Shown here: one piece after another, positions 23,889-34,082 of the stretch
Layout: every line of letters starts with the position of its first letter
Position numbering within the stretch: position 1 is the first letter of the stretch
From: Blepharisma stoltei
Lineage: Eukaryota; Ciliophora; Heterotrichea; Heterotrichida; Blepharismidae
Length of the DNA stretch: 64,000 nt
NCBI GenBank assembly: GCA_914767885.1
Contig: CAJZBQ010000023.1
Location: 863,433 to 927,432 of the forward strand
Direction: 5' to 3'
Notes under the pieces: model-generated
What the model was told of the DNA's origin: nothing
Seen by the model: only the letters and a program-made list of their open reading frames with translations
Databases searched by the model: none
Translations under genes and position numbers: made by a program

Positions 23889-24492
23889 ATTAAATGATTT
23901 TTTTGCATACAATCCGTATCCTTTATCTTGAGTTCAATCTAGTTCTAAATTTCGTGTATATAGTTTTAATAGGTCTTCATAAAACTCGATTATAGACTCT
24001 GATAGAGAGGGCTACATATCAAATAATCGTGCACTATTAATACTTTAATATTTTCTATGGAAACTTTAGTCCAAATGTTTTGATAATGAGACAAGCCATT
24101 AAATTTTCAATCAAATGCCTCACGAGGAAACGCCAAACTATCAAAGTGCACGATCATTGAACCTTGATAGAGAGATTATGCTGACTAGTGAGGGTAAAAT
24201 GAAAAATATCGTGATTATCCTCATTTGAAGCAAAATTTAATTTATAAATATGGATTAAAGCTGACTATGAAATATCCAATTTATATTGTCTTTCAAAATA
24301 GAGATTGATGATAAGAAAAACATTCCAAAAAATATAATAATAGCCACCTAAAACAATATTGATTTTAATTCCCTTTTCCCTAAAGCAAAATAAATATAAC
24401 TTGCACTTTAAAAAGTAATTTTCCTAAAAAATTAACTATAGAAAAAAAATCCATTATTTATAATTTACGAGACTTTAATGAAGCAATTCTAT
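23889..24492. other. Intergenic, with a possible short inverted-repeat element
   Basis: Between the MITE and the CK1 kinase stop. AATCGTGCACT (about 24022) and its inverse AGTGCACGATCATT (about 24148) bracket about 130 bp and may be the ends of a small element. No gene supported. Confidence 0.4.
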
Positions 24493-26059
24493 TTAGAATA
24501 CAACACAATTCGATTTTTGCAGACACTCAGATTTCTCTATCTCAGCACTAGTGGATCTCATCCTAACCAAATTTTCCTTACAGTAGCTCTTTTGAGCTTT
24601 CTTTGCGAACAGAAAAGACATTGGCAAAGTTTTGGACTCCGAAAGTCCTTTGCAAGAATGCTTACTCCCCCTCGGCGAGCGAACAAAAAAATTTTGTTCG
24701 CTCATGAAAAGGGTTAATTTTTTTTTAAAAAAATTGATATATAGAATTTTTTGTTTTCAAAATATTAAAAAATCCCATTTCGCAAAAATTGGAAAATAAA
24801 TTTTAATTTAATTTGTAAAATTTATATTTTAAACTCATTTTGTTTAAATTAAAAAGATTTCGTTAGAGATTTCATTATAATAATTATCACTTATATATCA
24901 AAATTTTTTCCATAAAAAATTTTTGTTCAAAAATAGGGATTTTCTAATGGTTTTGCTCGCTCAAGGAGGGGGTGGAATTAGGAAGAATTTCTCTATTGAG
25001 TAACTTAGGAAGATTAAGCTTTTCAACAGTTCTTGAGCTTTCTGATGATAGCTCTTCATGGAAAAGAGAACTCAAAGTCCTAAATCTAGTGTCCCCTTCT
25101 TTACTTTTTGACTCCTTTTCTATTGTCCGTGTTTTAATCATTAAAGTCTCTGTTTTTGTCATCTCTCTGAGTGGTAAATTTCAATCAAAAATTGCTTCTG
25201 CCATGTTGATTTTTAGCTTGATTGAGGATAAAAGCCCTTTCATATAGTTGTAATCAGGCTCTGTGTCAAAGTTAAGCCCTCTTACATATTTTAGCAGCTC
25301 ACAGAATTCAGGTGGGAAGCCTTTCATAAGCTTTGCTGGAGAAGTTCTAGCTTTTATTTTCCGAATTTTTGTTTGCGAATATTTTTTTTTATTTCGGGAA
25401 ACTCAAGGCAAGTCTCCATTAAGCAAAAACGCAATAGAATAGCACATAGACTCCAAGTCATCCCTTCGCCCTTGCTGAATTCCCACATGACAATTAACCG
25501 ATGCATAATGGTAAGTCCCTACAAATGAACGATTTTCAGCATAAGCTGCATGAACCCCTGATTTATTTACATATTTTTTTGCCAGTCCATAGTCTACCAA
25601 ATAAATAGTATTTTCTACGTCATTGTAAGAAGTAATAAACTGCTGCGGCTTGATGTCTCTATGTATATAGTGATACTCATGCAAAGTCCTTATCCTTTCC
25701 AGCATTTCTTCTGATACTAGTAGCACTGTTTTTAAAGAAAACGTTTTATTGAATCTAGCGAATTTCGATCTGATGCTTTCTCCTAATAGCTCCATTGCGA
25801 GCAAGCCATAGTCACCGTCTTTGGAGGAATAGAGGTATTTTGGGACCCCAGTGACGCCTTTGAGCTTCTGGAGGATTTTTACCTCGTTTAGAAGCTGGCT
25901 GTGCTTTCCTTTTTTTGTCTCAATTTTTACTGCGACTTCTTTGTTGGTTTGTGAATCCACAGCGGAATAAACTCTTCCAAAAGTCCCTTTGCCTACAAGT
26001 GCATTAACGCAAAATCGTTCTGCGAGAAGTGACCCTTTCTGGATGTTTAGTTCTTGCAT
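24493..26059 (-). CDS. Casein kinase 1-family protein kinase (416 aa)
   Basis: Start at 26059 (MQELNIQKGSLLAERFCV). Glycine loop VGKGTFGRVY (residues ~19-28), VAVKIE lysine, catalytic loop YIHRDIKPQQF, magnesium loop LVDYGLAKKY (DYG in place of DFG), and the CK1 signature QGRRDDLESMCYS followed by NGDLPW, where W is a UGA codon. A second UGA-Trp occurs in IFDWNLPLRE. The catalytic domain covers about residues 15-290. A basic Ser/Thr/Lys tail of about 110 residues is interrupted by the MITE at 24665-24980. After its removal the frame runs REILPKHSCKGLSES to TAA at 24493. CK1 kinases act in cytoplasm and nucleus; substrates cannot be told. Confidence 0.88.
24665..24980. mobile_element. IES, MITE family 1 (316 bp, TTA)
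   Basis: TTA at 24662-24664 and 24978-24980. The left end is CTCCCCCTCGGCGAGCGAAC plus its inverse; the right end is CTCAAGGAGGGGGTGGAA (decayed). Family core present. Removal restores the CK1 tail frame. Confidence 0.9.
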
Positions 26060-26839
26060 TTTTTTAATTTTTATGCCATCTAAAACAGCTAAAGATCAGG
26101 ATTTTTATTAGAGTCATAAAATTAAAAAATTAGAGGATTTTAGGTAGATACTAATATTTGTAATAAAAATAAGTGAAAAATTGCATAGCGCCTGAGACTA
26201 ATTATGAATTTAATTAAAATCATGCATAGCATCCATTAGTATATATATTTAAAATAGGCCATTAAAGATGTTTTATCTAGTTTGTAAGACTATCGTTTTG
26301 CAAAATTATTTAAAAATATTTTATTGGCTATGTGAAGACCTATTGATCAGATTTTTGAAATCTGAGACTCAGAAAAAAGGTCATAATTAATTAAATCATA
26401 TTGAAATAATCACCTTATTAATTAGAGCATCTTAATTGATACCGATTTTATTGCTATTTTGATTTTTTCTGTTCCCAGTAATTTTTGTCATTTAATTTGA
26501 AATTTAAATTTTTTGATTGAGCTCAGAATTCCACATTTTTGCACAAAACTGCAAAACTGCCTACTCTTGATATATTTTTATCAATAATAATCTGTAAATA
26601 AAAAATACAAATGCTTATTAGTTCATTTAAATTAATTTATTGTTTTCAAAAGCTGACCATATTATTTGCATATTTATTAGTTGCTGTTTTTACAGTGTTA
26701 TTTATAATTGATTCATTTAAATATAGTCTTTAATAAGAAATAATATTTTTAAGACTTTTTAAAATAATTAACACTTTATTTCTATTTATAATTTTTATTT
26801 CAATTTTATGATTAAATTAAATTTTACAATTTTATATAC
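26060..26839. other. Divergent intergenic region, AT-rich
   Basis: 780 bp between the divergent CK1 and CDK genes; both promoters should lie here. Long A/T runs, no recognisable element or RNA gene. Confidence 0.5.
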
Positions 26840-27892
26840 ATGGAACAATCCCGCTATATAAGAGTTCGATTTTTAGGGAAAGGTACATATGGAGAAGTAC
26901 ATCTCTACACTGACACCCAAACTGACACAAATGTGGCCATAAAAACCATCAAAGTCTTACAAGAAGGAGAAGGCATCCACTTTACAGCTTTGCGCGAAAT
27001 CATGATTTTACAAGAGCTGATTCATCCAAACATCATACGTCTTCATGATGTTTTTTTATGTTTAAAAAACTTATTGAGATAAATATTTCCTATGTACTTT
27101 TTCATCCAAATTTACAAAATTGCATTTAATTTATAGAAAAAATCCTGCAACTTATCTCAAAAATTTTATTTTTTATGCCTAAACCATGTTTTTTATAAAA
27201 ATTCGAATATCAATTTAGTATTAGAGCTAGCAGAAAGTGCCTTAAATGATGTAATTCATTTGACTAGCGATGAATCAACAACCAAAGGCTTGCTTAAACA
27301 ATTACTAGAAGGTCTAGCATTTATGCATGAGAATTCAGTGATGCATCGGGATTTAAAACCAGGAAATTTATTAATTTCAAGGAATGGGCAAATAAAAATC
27401 ACTGATTTTGGGACAGCAAAAATTGTCTGTGATGTAGAAGCGCCCAGAACTACTGGAGTCTGCACACTGTGGTATCAGTCTCCTGAGCTGCTATTTGGCA
27501 CCAAACATTATGGAAAAGCTATGGATATGTGGTCAGTTGGATGTATTTTTGCGGAAATGATTAATAAAGAACCATTTTTGAAAGGAAATACTTCTATAGA
27601 CCAAATCAACAAAATTTTTAATACACTAGGAACCCCAGGAGAAGAAGACTGGAAAGGAATGAATATTCTTCCCAATTATTGACCATCCCCCGCATCCCCA
27701 CGAATTTCCTTTGTAAGAGCCTTCCCTACAGCTAGCAATGAGGCGAGAGATCTACTAGAAAAAATGCTTATGTATGACCCTAGACAAAGAATTTCTGCAT
27801 CCCAAGCGCTTCAGCATCCATATTTTTCCACAGGAGAGCCTCATGCATCCTGTGGAGATATAGCAAGAATTTTAAGCAATTATATAAGATAA
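26840..27892 (+). CDS. Cyclin-dependent kinase, CDK7-like (304 aa)
   Basis: MEQSRYIRVRFLGKGTYGEV is the glycine loop, followed by VAIKTIK. GIHFTALREIMILQEL sits at the PSTAIRE position, and CDK7 has a related TALREI sequence. After the IES at 27057-27194 the frame reads LHDVFYKNSNINLVLELAES. Catalytic loop VMHRDLKPGNLL, DFG, T-loop RTTGVCTLWYQSPELLFG with a phosphorylatable Thr, then DMWSVGCIFAEM. UGA at 27680 is Trp in NYWPSPASP. The C-lobe ends QRISASQALQHPYF; TAA at 27890-27892. CDK7 activates other CDKs and phosphorylates the RNA polymerase II tail; the assignment within the CDK group is by motif resemblance only. Confidence 0.85.
27057..27194. other. IES with 9-bp direct repeat (138 bp)
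   Basis: ATGTTTTTT at 27048-27056 and 27186-27194. Removal gives RLHDVFYKNSNINLVLEL, a normal CDK segment. A simple TA-to-TA join would leave the wrong frame and a stop. A weak inverted similarity (ACTTATTGAGATAAAT / ACTTATCTCAAAAAT) lies inside the ends. Confidence 0.8.
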
Positions 27893-27907
27893 TTTTACTA
27901 ATAAATA

Positions 27908-28903
27908 CTACGGCGAAACTTGCCCATTGCTTCTCTTCTGGAAAAATTTCAGCAGATTTGGCCCTTTCAGCAGCGAAATGCTTGCATCTCTCTTTATATA
28001 AGCTTCTCCTTTATTCGAAAAATAAATTTCATTTTTATCTCCTTTTTTTACCTTAATCTCAATCACATACAAGTCATTGATCCTCTGCCCATCTTTTCCA
28101 TGGACATTAGCAAAATTAATCTGATAGTCATCAGCACTTAAATGTGGGGTAAATGCATTAAGCACTGAATCAATAATTGTGCTAAACTGATCCCTTAATT
28201 TTCTAGTCAGCGTAACCCCATTTACCAGTCCATCATCTCTAATCCCATAAAATAAAGTCCCGCCTTGTGTATTTAGAAAGGCACATATATAAGGGGTAAT
28301 TAAATCAACCGCTAGGTTTGGGTTAAAGACTTTGCCTGAGCAGGCTTTAAATTCTGTATGTCTGTCTTCGAATTTTTTTACCTCTTCTTTGAGAACATAA
28401 TACCCACGCTCACTGGGGAGTCTTTTTAGATCAGGCATTCTAACTTCTACAGGCACCGAAGTTTCTTTTTTAGCGATAGGTTTAGCCTGAAGAGGCGTTT
28501 CGCTTTCGCTTTCAGACTCGTAGCCTTCGTTGTCGTGGTTGTGCTTGGTCATATTTTCTCGTAATAGCTGAAATTGGTAGCGCTCTTCTGGAGAATGAAA
28601 ATAAGGGCACGATATAAATGTGCAGGAAATGCCAAGTTTGCGGTTTACGCACTCTCTGGTTTTAAAATTCTGAGGATGATAGATATACTCGTTAAAATTT
28701 CTGCAGAACTTACAGGTTTCATGCAAACAATGGTCGGACGTGATCGAGTCTAAACAAAGAATGGGCTCATATGATAAGTTTAAAGTCCGCCGACGGTCTG
28801 TTTCGTCGTGAAAAAATGTGCAGTACTCCTTTTGGCTGCATTCCTGGTTCTTTAGGATGCTGTTACATTGTTTTGTCTTGTAAACTTTCCAAACACTTTC
28901 CAT
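27908..28903 (-). CDS. CCCH zinc-finger protein with C-terminal AlbA_2/Schlafen-like domain (331 aa)
   Basis: Start at 28903 (MESVWKVYKTKQC), chosen because the upstream in-frame residues are hydrophobic nonsense reaching into the divergent gene. Three CCCH-like clusters occupy residues ~10-110: CNSILKNQECSQKEYCTFFH, the stretch CLDSITSDHCLHETC..C, and CVNRKLGISCTFISCPYFH. A charged linker follows. From ~175 a Schlafen AlbA_2-type domain is recognised by HTEFKACSG, ICAFLNTQGGTLFYGIRDDG, GVTLTRKLRDQF and the C-terminal GEAYIKRDASI. CCCH fingers bind RNA, and AlbA_2/Schlafen domains bind nucleic acid or act as RNases in some proteins; the acidic residues HTEFK and VIEIKV could be catalytic (inference). 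Uninterrupted. Confidence 0.75.
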   Translation of the reverse strand: MESVWKVYKTKQCNSILKNQECSQKEYCTFFHDETDRRRTLNLSYEPILCLDSITSDHCLHETCKFCRNFNEYIYHPQNFKTRECVNRKLGISCTFISCPYFHSPEERYQFQLLRENMTKHNHDNEGYESESESETPLQAKPIAKKETSVPVEVRMPDLKRLPSERGYYVLKEEVKKFEDRHTEFKACSGKVFNPNLAVDLITPYICAFLNTQGGTLFYGIRDDGLVNGVTLTRKLRDQFSTIIDSVLNAFTPHLSADDYQINFANVHGKDGQRINDLYVIEIKVKKGDKNEIYFSNKGEAYIKRDASISLLKGPNLLKFFQKRSNGQVSP

Positions 28904-28936
28904 TAAAAGTATCTTATATGCTAATTTTACAATAAT
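28904..28936. promoter_or_regulatory. 33-bp bidirectional promoter gap
   Basis: Only 33 bp separate the ATG of the CCCH/AlbA_2 gene (minus) from the ATG of the NOC3-like gene (plus). Both 5' UTRs and core promoters must overlap here or lie within the coding regions. The gap is A/T-rich with no other motif I can name. Confidence 0.55.
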
Positions 28937-30982
28937 ATGGGACGCAGAAATAAAAAAGAGGCAAAGCACCAAGAGTCCCAGCAAGCCAGAGAATTTTTAA
29001 AACATCAAGAAAAAGCTCCAAGCTACGCTGAGCTCTCCAAAGAAGAAAAAAGAATCGAAATCGCCCATGCAGCCACCCTGATTTTGTCTAGCCCTGAGAT
29101 GCAGCATACCAAAATATTGGCTTTAATCGAGTTATGTAATGACCCAAGTGAGTATATCCAAGCTCTTGCTATAACTTCTCTGTGCTCGATTTTTATTGAT
29201 ATTCTTCCTGGGTATGAAATCAAAACTGAAGAAGAAAAAGTCGAGCATTCCAAAGAGGTAAAAGCTGTCCAGATCTATGAAAACACATTATTAAATTACT
29301 ATGACAAATATCTCAATATTCTTACAGTGAAATCTCAGGCACAAAAAGGAGCTTTAAAATGTGTGGCACGGCTTTTATCTGAGCTCATGCATTTTAATTA
29401 CAGAGAAAGGCTGTTAAAAATCGTTTTAAGCTCTGCTACAAAGCAGCCAGAGATTGTGATCCCTGCGATAAAGGAAATTTTGCAGTCGAAAGAGCTGGAA
29501 TTTAGGTTTAAAGCTATAAAAGAAATCCACCAATTAATAAAAAGCACGTCGTACAAGCTGATACCAGATGAGCTGATTGAGGTTATAGGAGAAATGGACC
29601 TAAACCAATTAGAAGCAGAAGAAAACGGGAAGCCGAGAAAGAAAAAAAAGACTGAAGAAGACTTCGAAAAAGACTTAGAAGAAATAATTAAAAAAAATAG
29701 TCGATTCTGTGTACTTGCTCTTTTTCCATTAAATTAGATCAAAGTTAATTAGTTGGTTTTTTCTTTTAAAAAAATTTTTTAAATTTGAATTTTAATTAGT
29801 TTATCAGCACAATGTTTAGAATTTAATTTATTATCTATTGCCTAAATTTCTGATCATGCATATGCATGTCATTTTGACTTTGGTATGTAAAAACCGAATA
29901 TGCGTTTCAAAACGCAGATTTTAGTGCGGCAAATTCTTAATTTGAAATTTCATATGAAAATGGCGCGTATAATGTCCATAAGAAATTTTGCCAACGGATT
30001 ATAATTTTTATAAAGAATTAAAATTCAGTGTGAAAACTTTTAAATATCATTCTACTTTCATTTTGCATATTAAATAATATCAAAACTAATTTCATAAAAT
30101 TAGGATTTTCATTGTTAAGTTTTCCTATTGAAAAACAAAATTGTTCCAATTTAAAAGGGGGTTAAAGTAACTAAAAATGCAAATTTTACCGTTTTGTTCA
30201 AATTTAGAGAGTGGTGGTAAGTTAGAAGAAAAACCAAAGAAGAAGTCATGAAGCAAAAACTTGTCCAAAGCAACCAAAGAACATTAAAAGAAGTTTTGGC
30301 CATTTATTTCAGGATCATTAAGCAGTGGCCTAAGTCCTTTATTTTTGCCAAAGCTCTAAAAGGCACTGCTAAATACTGCTCTCTGCTTAACATTGATTTA
30401 GTTTTAGACCTTGTCAAGCATTTATTGGGATTGTTGGGGTCGGGGAAATTAAAAGGAGAAAACCAGCTGCAATGCATACAATCCTCAATAAAAATTTTAA
30501 GCTTGATAGGAGAAACTGCAAATATAGAGCAGTCCACGCTGATAAAAGTCCTTTACACCTCAATGCTTTCTATCCCGACTACCAAAGAAGCCCAAAAGAC
30601 TTATATTAAAGCATTATCATGGCTTTTTTTAGATAGAAAGCAATACTCCTATGAGATGGTTGCTGCCTATTTAAAAAGAATTTTGCAAATTGCTTTTCAC
30701 TGTGAGCTCCCATTAATGAAAGCTATGATTTCTCTAGCCAAATCCATTATAAATACCTACCCCAAGGCAGCTAATTTATTAGAACAAGATGACGAAGGAA
30801 ACACAGAAATTTACGTCACAGAAACAGATGATCCTTTACTATCAAACGCCAGCAGCTCTAATCTATTATATGAAATAAAAGCCTTAAAAACAATCAACGA
30901 AAAAGAAGTCCAGGGACTTGTAAAAAGCTTATCTAACCCAAGAGAGCCGCTTAAAAAGAAACCTACACAGTATTTATCTTAA
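28937..30982 (+). CDS. NOC3-like nucleolar complex protein (about 512 aa)
   Basis: Start MGRRNKKEAKHQESQQ. The N-terminal half (SYAELSKEEKRIEIAHAATL, then ILALIELCNDPSEYIQALAI) resembles the NOC3 N-terminal domain. A Lys/Glu-rich segment follows, then a family-2 MITE. The second half (RTLKEVLAIYFRIIKQWP, GKLKGENQLQCIQSSIKILS, LPLMKAMISLAKSIINTYPK, then NLLYEIKALKTI) matches the CBP/NOC3 C-terminal domain that works in 60S pre-ribosome export and replication licensing. It is shorter than animal or yeast NOC3 (about 660-800 aa). The frames on both sides of the MITE agree only if 507 bases go; the TA-to-TA distance is 506. TAA at 30980-30982 overlaps the tail of the next, convergent gene. Confidence 0.78.
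29714..30220. mobile_element. IES, diverged MITE family 2 (about 507 bp, boundary uncertain)
   Basis: The left edge (GTA 29711-29713, then CTTGCTCTTTTTCCATTAAATTAG) and right edge (GTTCAAATTTAGAGAG, then TGGTGGTAA to 30220) are decayed family-2 ends. An inner GTTCCAATTTAAAAGGGGGTTAA at 30142-30164 is a clear family-2 tip. Removing 29714-30220 gives SRFCVVRRKTKEEVMKQK in frame; the exact duplication cannot be defined. Confidence 0.65.
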
Positions 30983-33900
30983 AAATTTTTTAAAATCTGA
31001 ATTGTTCATTGTTTTTTTCTTTTTGGAAGGATTTGTGTTTGCGCATTTTTTAATAACGATTGGTCTTCCTTCTATTACTGGGAATTCAATTTCTAATGCG
31101 TTTTGGGCGTCTTCTTCTTTTTCGAACTCAATGAAGGCGAAACCTCGGGGTTTGTCTTTTTGGTCTTTGGGTAGCGTCACTTTGCAGTTTCCTTTGAAAA
31201 ATGAGGATAAGCTGTCTTCGGTGATGCCGTAAGGCAAATTGCTAGCGTGCAGAGTGAAATTTTGGGATTTTTTTTCTGATTTTAAAAGCAGCACGTTTCG
31301 GCCTTTAATACTGATTTGAGCTGCTTTGATGGCGTGTTCAACAGCTTCTTTTTCGTGGAATTCTACATATGCATAGCCTTTGCATTTTCCTTCTAAATCC
31401 CTAATAATTCTTATAGTAGAAACATCTCCGTAGTTACTCAAAATTTCTTTTAGCTCGTTTTCTTCTATTTCATATGGCAAGTTATTCACGAAAAGCAAAA
31501 ATTCATCGTTTTTAGTTTCTTCTGGAGGCTTGGAAGCTGCTACAGTTATTTTGGTCCCTTGTAGCTCGATTCCATTGAAAACTCTTATGCATTCCTGTAT
31601 GTCTTGTTCTGAATTTAAATCAATATACCCGTACCCTTTGGATTTTCCTTCACGATTTCTTACAATTCTGCAAGCTTTGACTGGAATTACCTGTGAAAAA
31701 ATTTCTTGAAGCTCTGTTTCTTTCATTTTCAAAGGAATCGGCCGTATAAAGACTGTAAATCTTGCAGTCTCAGCCTTAATTGGCTTAGCCTGCTGCTTTA
31801 CTTGCTTTTTTGGAGGCTCTAGATTTCTCCTTATTCTGCTATGAGTTTTAGTAATACTCTGGATTATTTCTTCTAAATTTCCGTGGCTTGACTCCCATTC
31901 TTTATATTTCCTTGCGATTTCTTGAGGATAGTCCTTTGTATATTCTAATGCTCTTCTGAAAACTTCTCGAATGGATTTATTATCAGATTTTTGGATAAGA
32001 AAATCTAGATATAGGGTCCATAAGGTGTAGGAATCGCCTTTTTCTCTGACGATTTCTTCATATAAAGAATGGTCTTTTAGAAGAGAAGCCCTATAGGATT
32101 TTAAGACTAAGTGCTGAGGAGGCATACAGTCTTGAAGCCAGCTTTCGCCTTCTTCTAAGATAGCTAGCTGGTCACCGCCAGATCTTTTTATGTGGTTGCT
32201 ATACTCTTTTCAAAACTCTGTGTAATCTGATGCATTTGTAAATGAGGAAGTCAAGGCCTTATGCTTGATGTCTAATTATTTCTTACTTTCTGTTGGTTTT
32301 CCAGCACGCTCATATGCTAAAATTAGCAATTTCCATAAGCCTATGTCCCAATAGCAATTCCTAACAGCCCTTTTTGCCACTTTTTTATATAATTTCTTAT
32401 TTTTTACTGCAAAATTCAAATAATCGTACCAAACCTCAGGCAATTTTTGTGCCTTCTGTATGGTCTCTTCCAAAATATATCCTTTTATTTTATCATCTTT
32501 TATATTTTCTAAATAAACTTTTAAATTTGCCAGTATGGTCAAGCCTGAAACCCCCCTATACCAAACTACCAAGTCTTGATAATAAGAAATATAAGAGATA
32601 TTTAGTATTGTTATTAAAATGAAATTATAGCATACTAACATATATCATATCTCTAGTATATATATACAAACTTTTTATGATTAGTAAGTTTAGTTTATAT
32701 TTTTGCATTAAATTTAAATTTAACGTATCGTGTTTTATATTAAATCAGCTATTTAAACAGATCTAATGTGCTAACTCCCCCCCCCCTCCGTGAGTGAACA
32801 AAAAAATTTTGCTCACTCACGGAGGGAGGTTAATTTTTTTTTTTTAAAAAAAAAAATATATATAAATTTTATAAAAAAATTTTTTTCGAAATTAAAATAA
32901 ATCTAATTCGCAAAAATTGGAAAGCAAATATTAATTTAATTTATAAATTTATATGTTTAAAAAGCAATTCGTTTAATATTAAACAGAATTAGCTCTAGAT
33001 TTCATTGTACTAATTATTATTTATATATCAAAATTTTTTTCCATAAAAATTTTTTCTATTAAAAAATTTTTGTTCACTCACGGAGGGTTTTTAGGCAAAA
33101 AATAGCGATTTTTCTAATGGTTTTGTTCACTCACGGAGGGGGGGAGAGTAAGTGCATTAATCGACATTAGATTATGTATATACCTATGATAGATAATTAT
33201 GCTTGAATTTATTTATTTGTGTCTGTCTATTTGAAAGCAAAATCGTCTGTATTCATTCATTAAATGCGATAATAAAGCGAAATTCAGAGTATTTCTCAAT
33301 TAGCTGTCTTATTTATTAGTCTAAACATTTTTACTAGCTAAAAAAATTTGTATATGAAATAAAGTATATTTAATATAGTGTTAGCATGCTATTATCGGGT
33401 GTTGATAGCTTATCAGTGACACTAATGCAAAATATCTTATATTTCTTTTTATCAAGGCAGGTAATTTGGCATGTACTTCATACTTGCCCACCAGTAAAGC
33501 AGCCTCACTGTTATTTTCAATAGACAAATCAATTTGAGTTTTATATTCACATTCTTCTTGCCACTTAGCAAAGGTGTCAAGGTATTTTTCTTGGATTTTT
33601 GTTTTTATTTCTAAATCTCTTTCCCATGCCAGGTAATTTTGAAAGGATTTCTCCATGTATTCCATAGGAATAGAAAATTGTTTATTATAGAGCTCTCGGA
33701 TTTCATTTAGGTCAGTTTTAATGGAAATATAGTATTCTCATAGAGGCTGATATCGGATATGCCAGGTTAAATCAGCAAAAATTTTGGCATGCTCAGGAGT
33801 ATTTTGCTTTGGGAAGAATTTTAAATAGAGAAGGCAAATACTTGGGTCTAAATAGAAATTACAGTAAAAATCTTTAAGTGAGCGAGCAAAGAGGCCACTA

Positions 33901-34082
33901 GATGGCTCGTCTTCAAGCCATTCTAGTCACATTTTTTCAGATAATGGAGTAATTTCTCATAGTCTTTCTCTTGCAGCATTAGCTTCTGTAATAAAGCCAG
34001 ATTCTCTATAAGCTTTAATCAAATCTTCTTTAATTTTTGTGTCATAAGGGAGTTCCCTTTCCTTTTCTTCAAGTTCTTCCAT
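30974..34082 (-). CDS. Prp24/SART3-like splicing factor: HAT repeats, three RRMs, Lsm-binding tail (755 aa)
   Basis: Start at 34082 (MEELEEKERELPYDTKIKED). Three UGA-Trp codons fall in the first 140 residues, all at HAT-repeat tryptophans (RERLWEI, EKMWLEW, QPLWEYY). HAT repeats fill residues ~1-480, interrupted by a large IES (32582-33407) and a 15-bp intron (32272-32286). Three RRMs follow (~495-570, 585-655, 660-735) with RNP1 motifs KSKGYGYIDL, KCKGYAYVEF and KPRGFAFIEF. The last residues SDFKKFLR match the C-terminal box through which Prp24/SART3 contact the Lsm2-8 ring. The family recycles U6 snRNP (U4/U6 annealing) in the nucleus. The stop codon overlaps the end of the NOC3-like gene by 9 bp. 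Confidence 0.87.
32272..32286 (-). other. 15-bp spliceosomal intron
   Basis: Minus strand GTAAGAAATAATTAG. Removal turns PTESKK-stop into PTENIKHKALTSSFTNASDYTEFW in frame. Confidence 0.88.
32582..33407. other. IES of 826 bp containing a nested MITE
   Basis: TTGATA at 32576-32581 and 33402-33407 (similarity extends to GTCTTGATA / GTGTTGATA). Removal gives VSLISYQDLVVWYRGVSG on the minus strand and makes the gene an exact multiple of three. A family-1 MITE sits at 32775-33151; without it the host segment is 446-449 bp of AT-rich sequence of unknown type. Confidence 0.8.
32775..33151. mobile_element. MITE family 1 nested in a larger IES (377 bp, TAA)
   Basis: TAA at 32772-32774 and 33149-33151. 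Complete family ends and core. Lies wholly inside the 826-bp IES of the Prp24/SART3-like gene, so it inserted into DNA already eliminated. Confidence 0.9.

Noticed and set aside
27908-28984. Start at 28984 for the CCCH/AlbA_2 gene
   Set aside because: The extra N-terminal residues would overlap the divergent NOC3-like coding region and look like antisense sequence; the ATG at 28903 begins directly before the first zinc finger.
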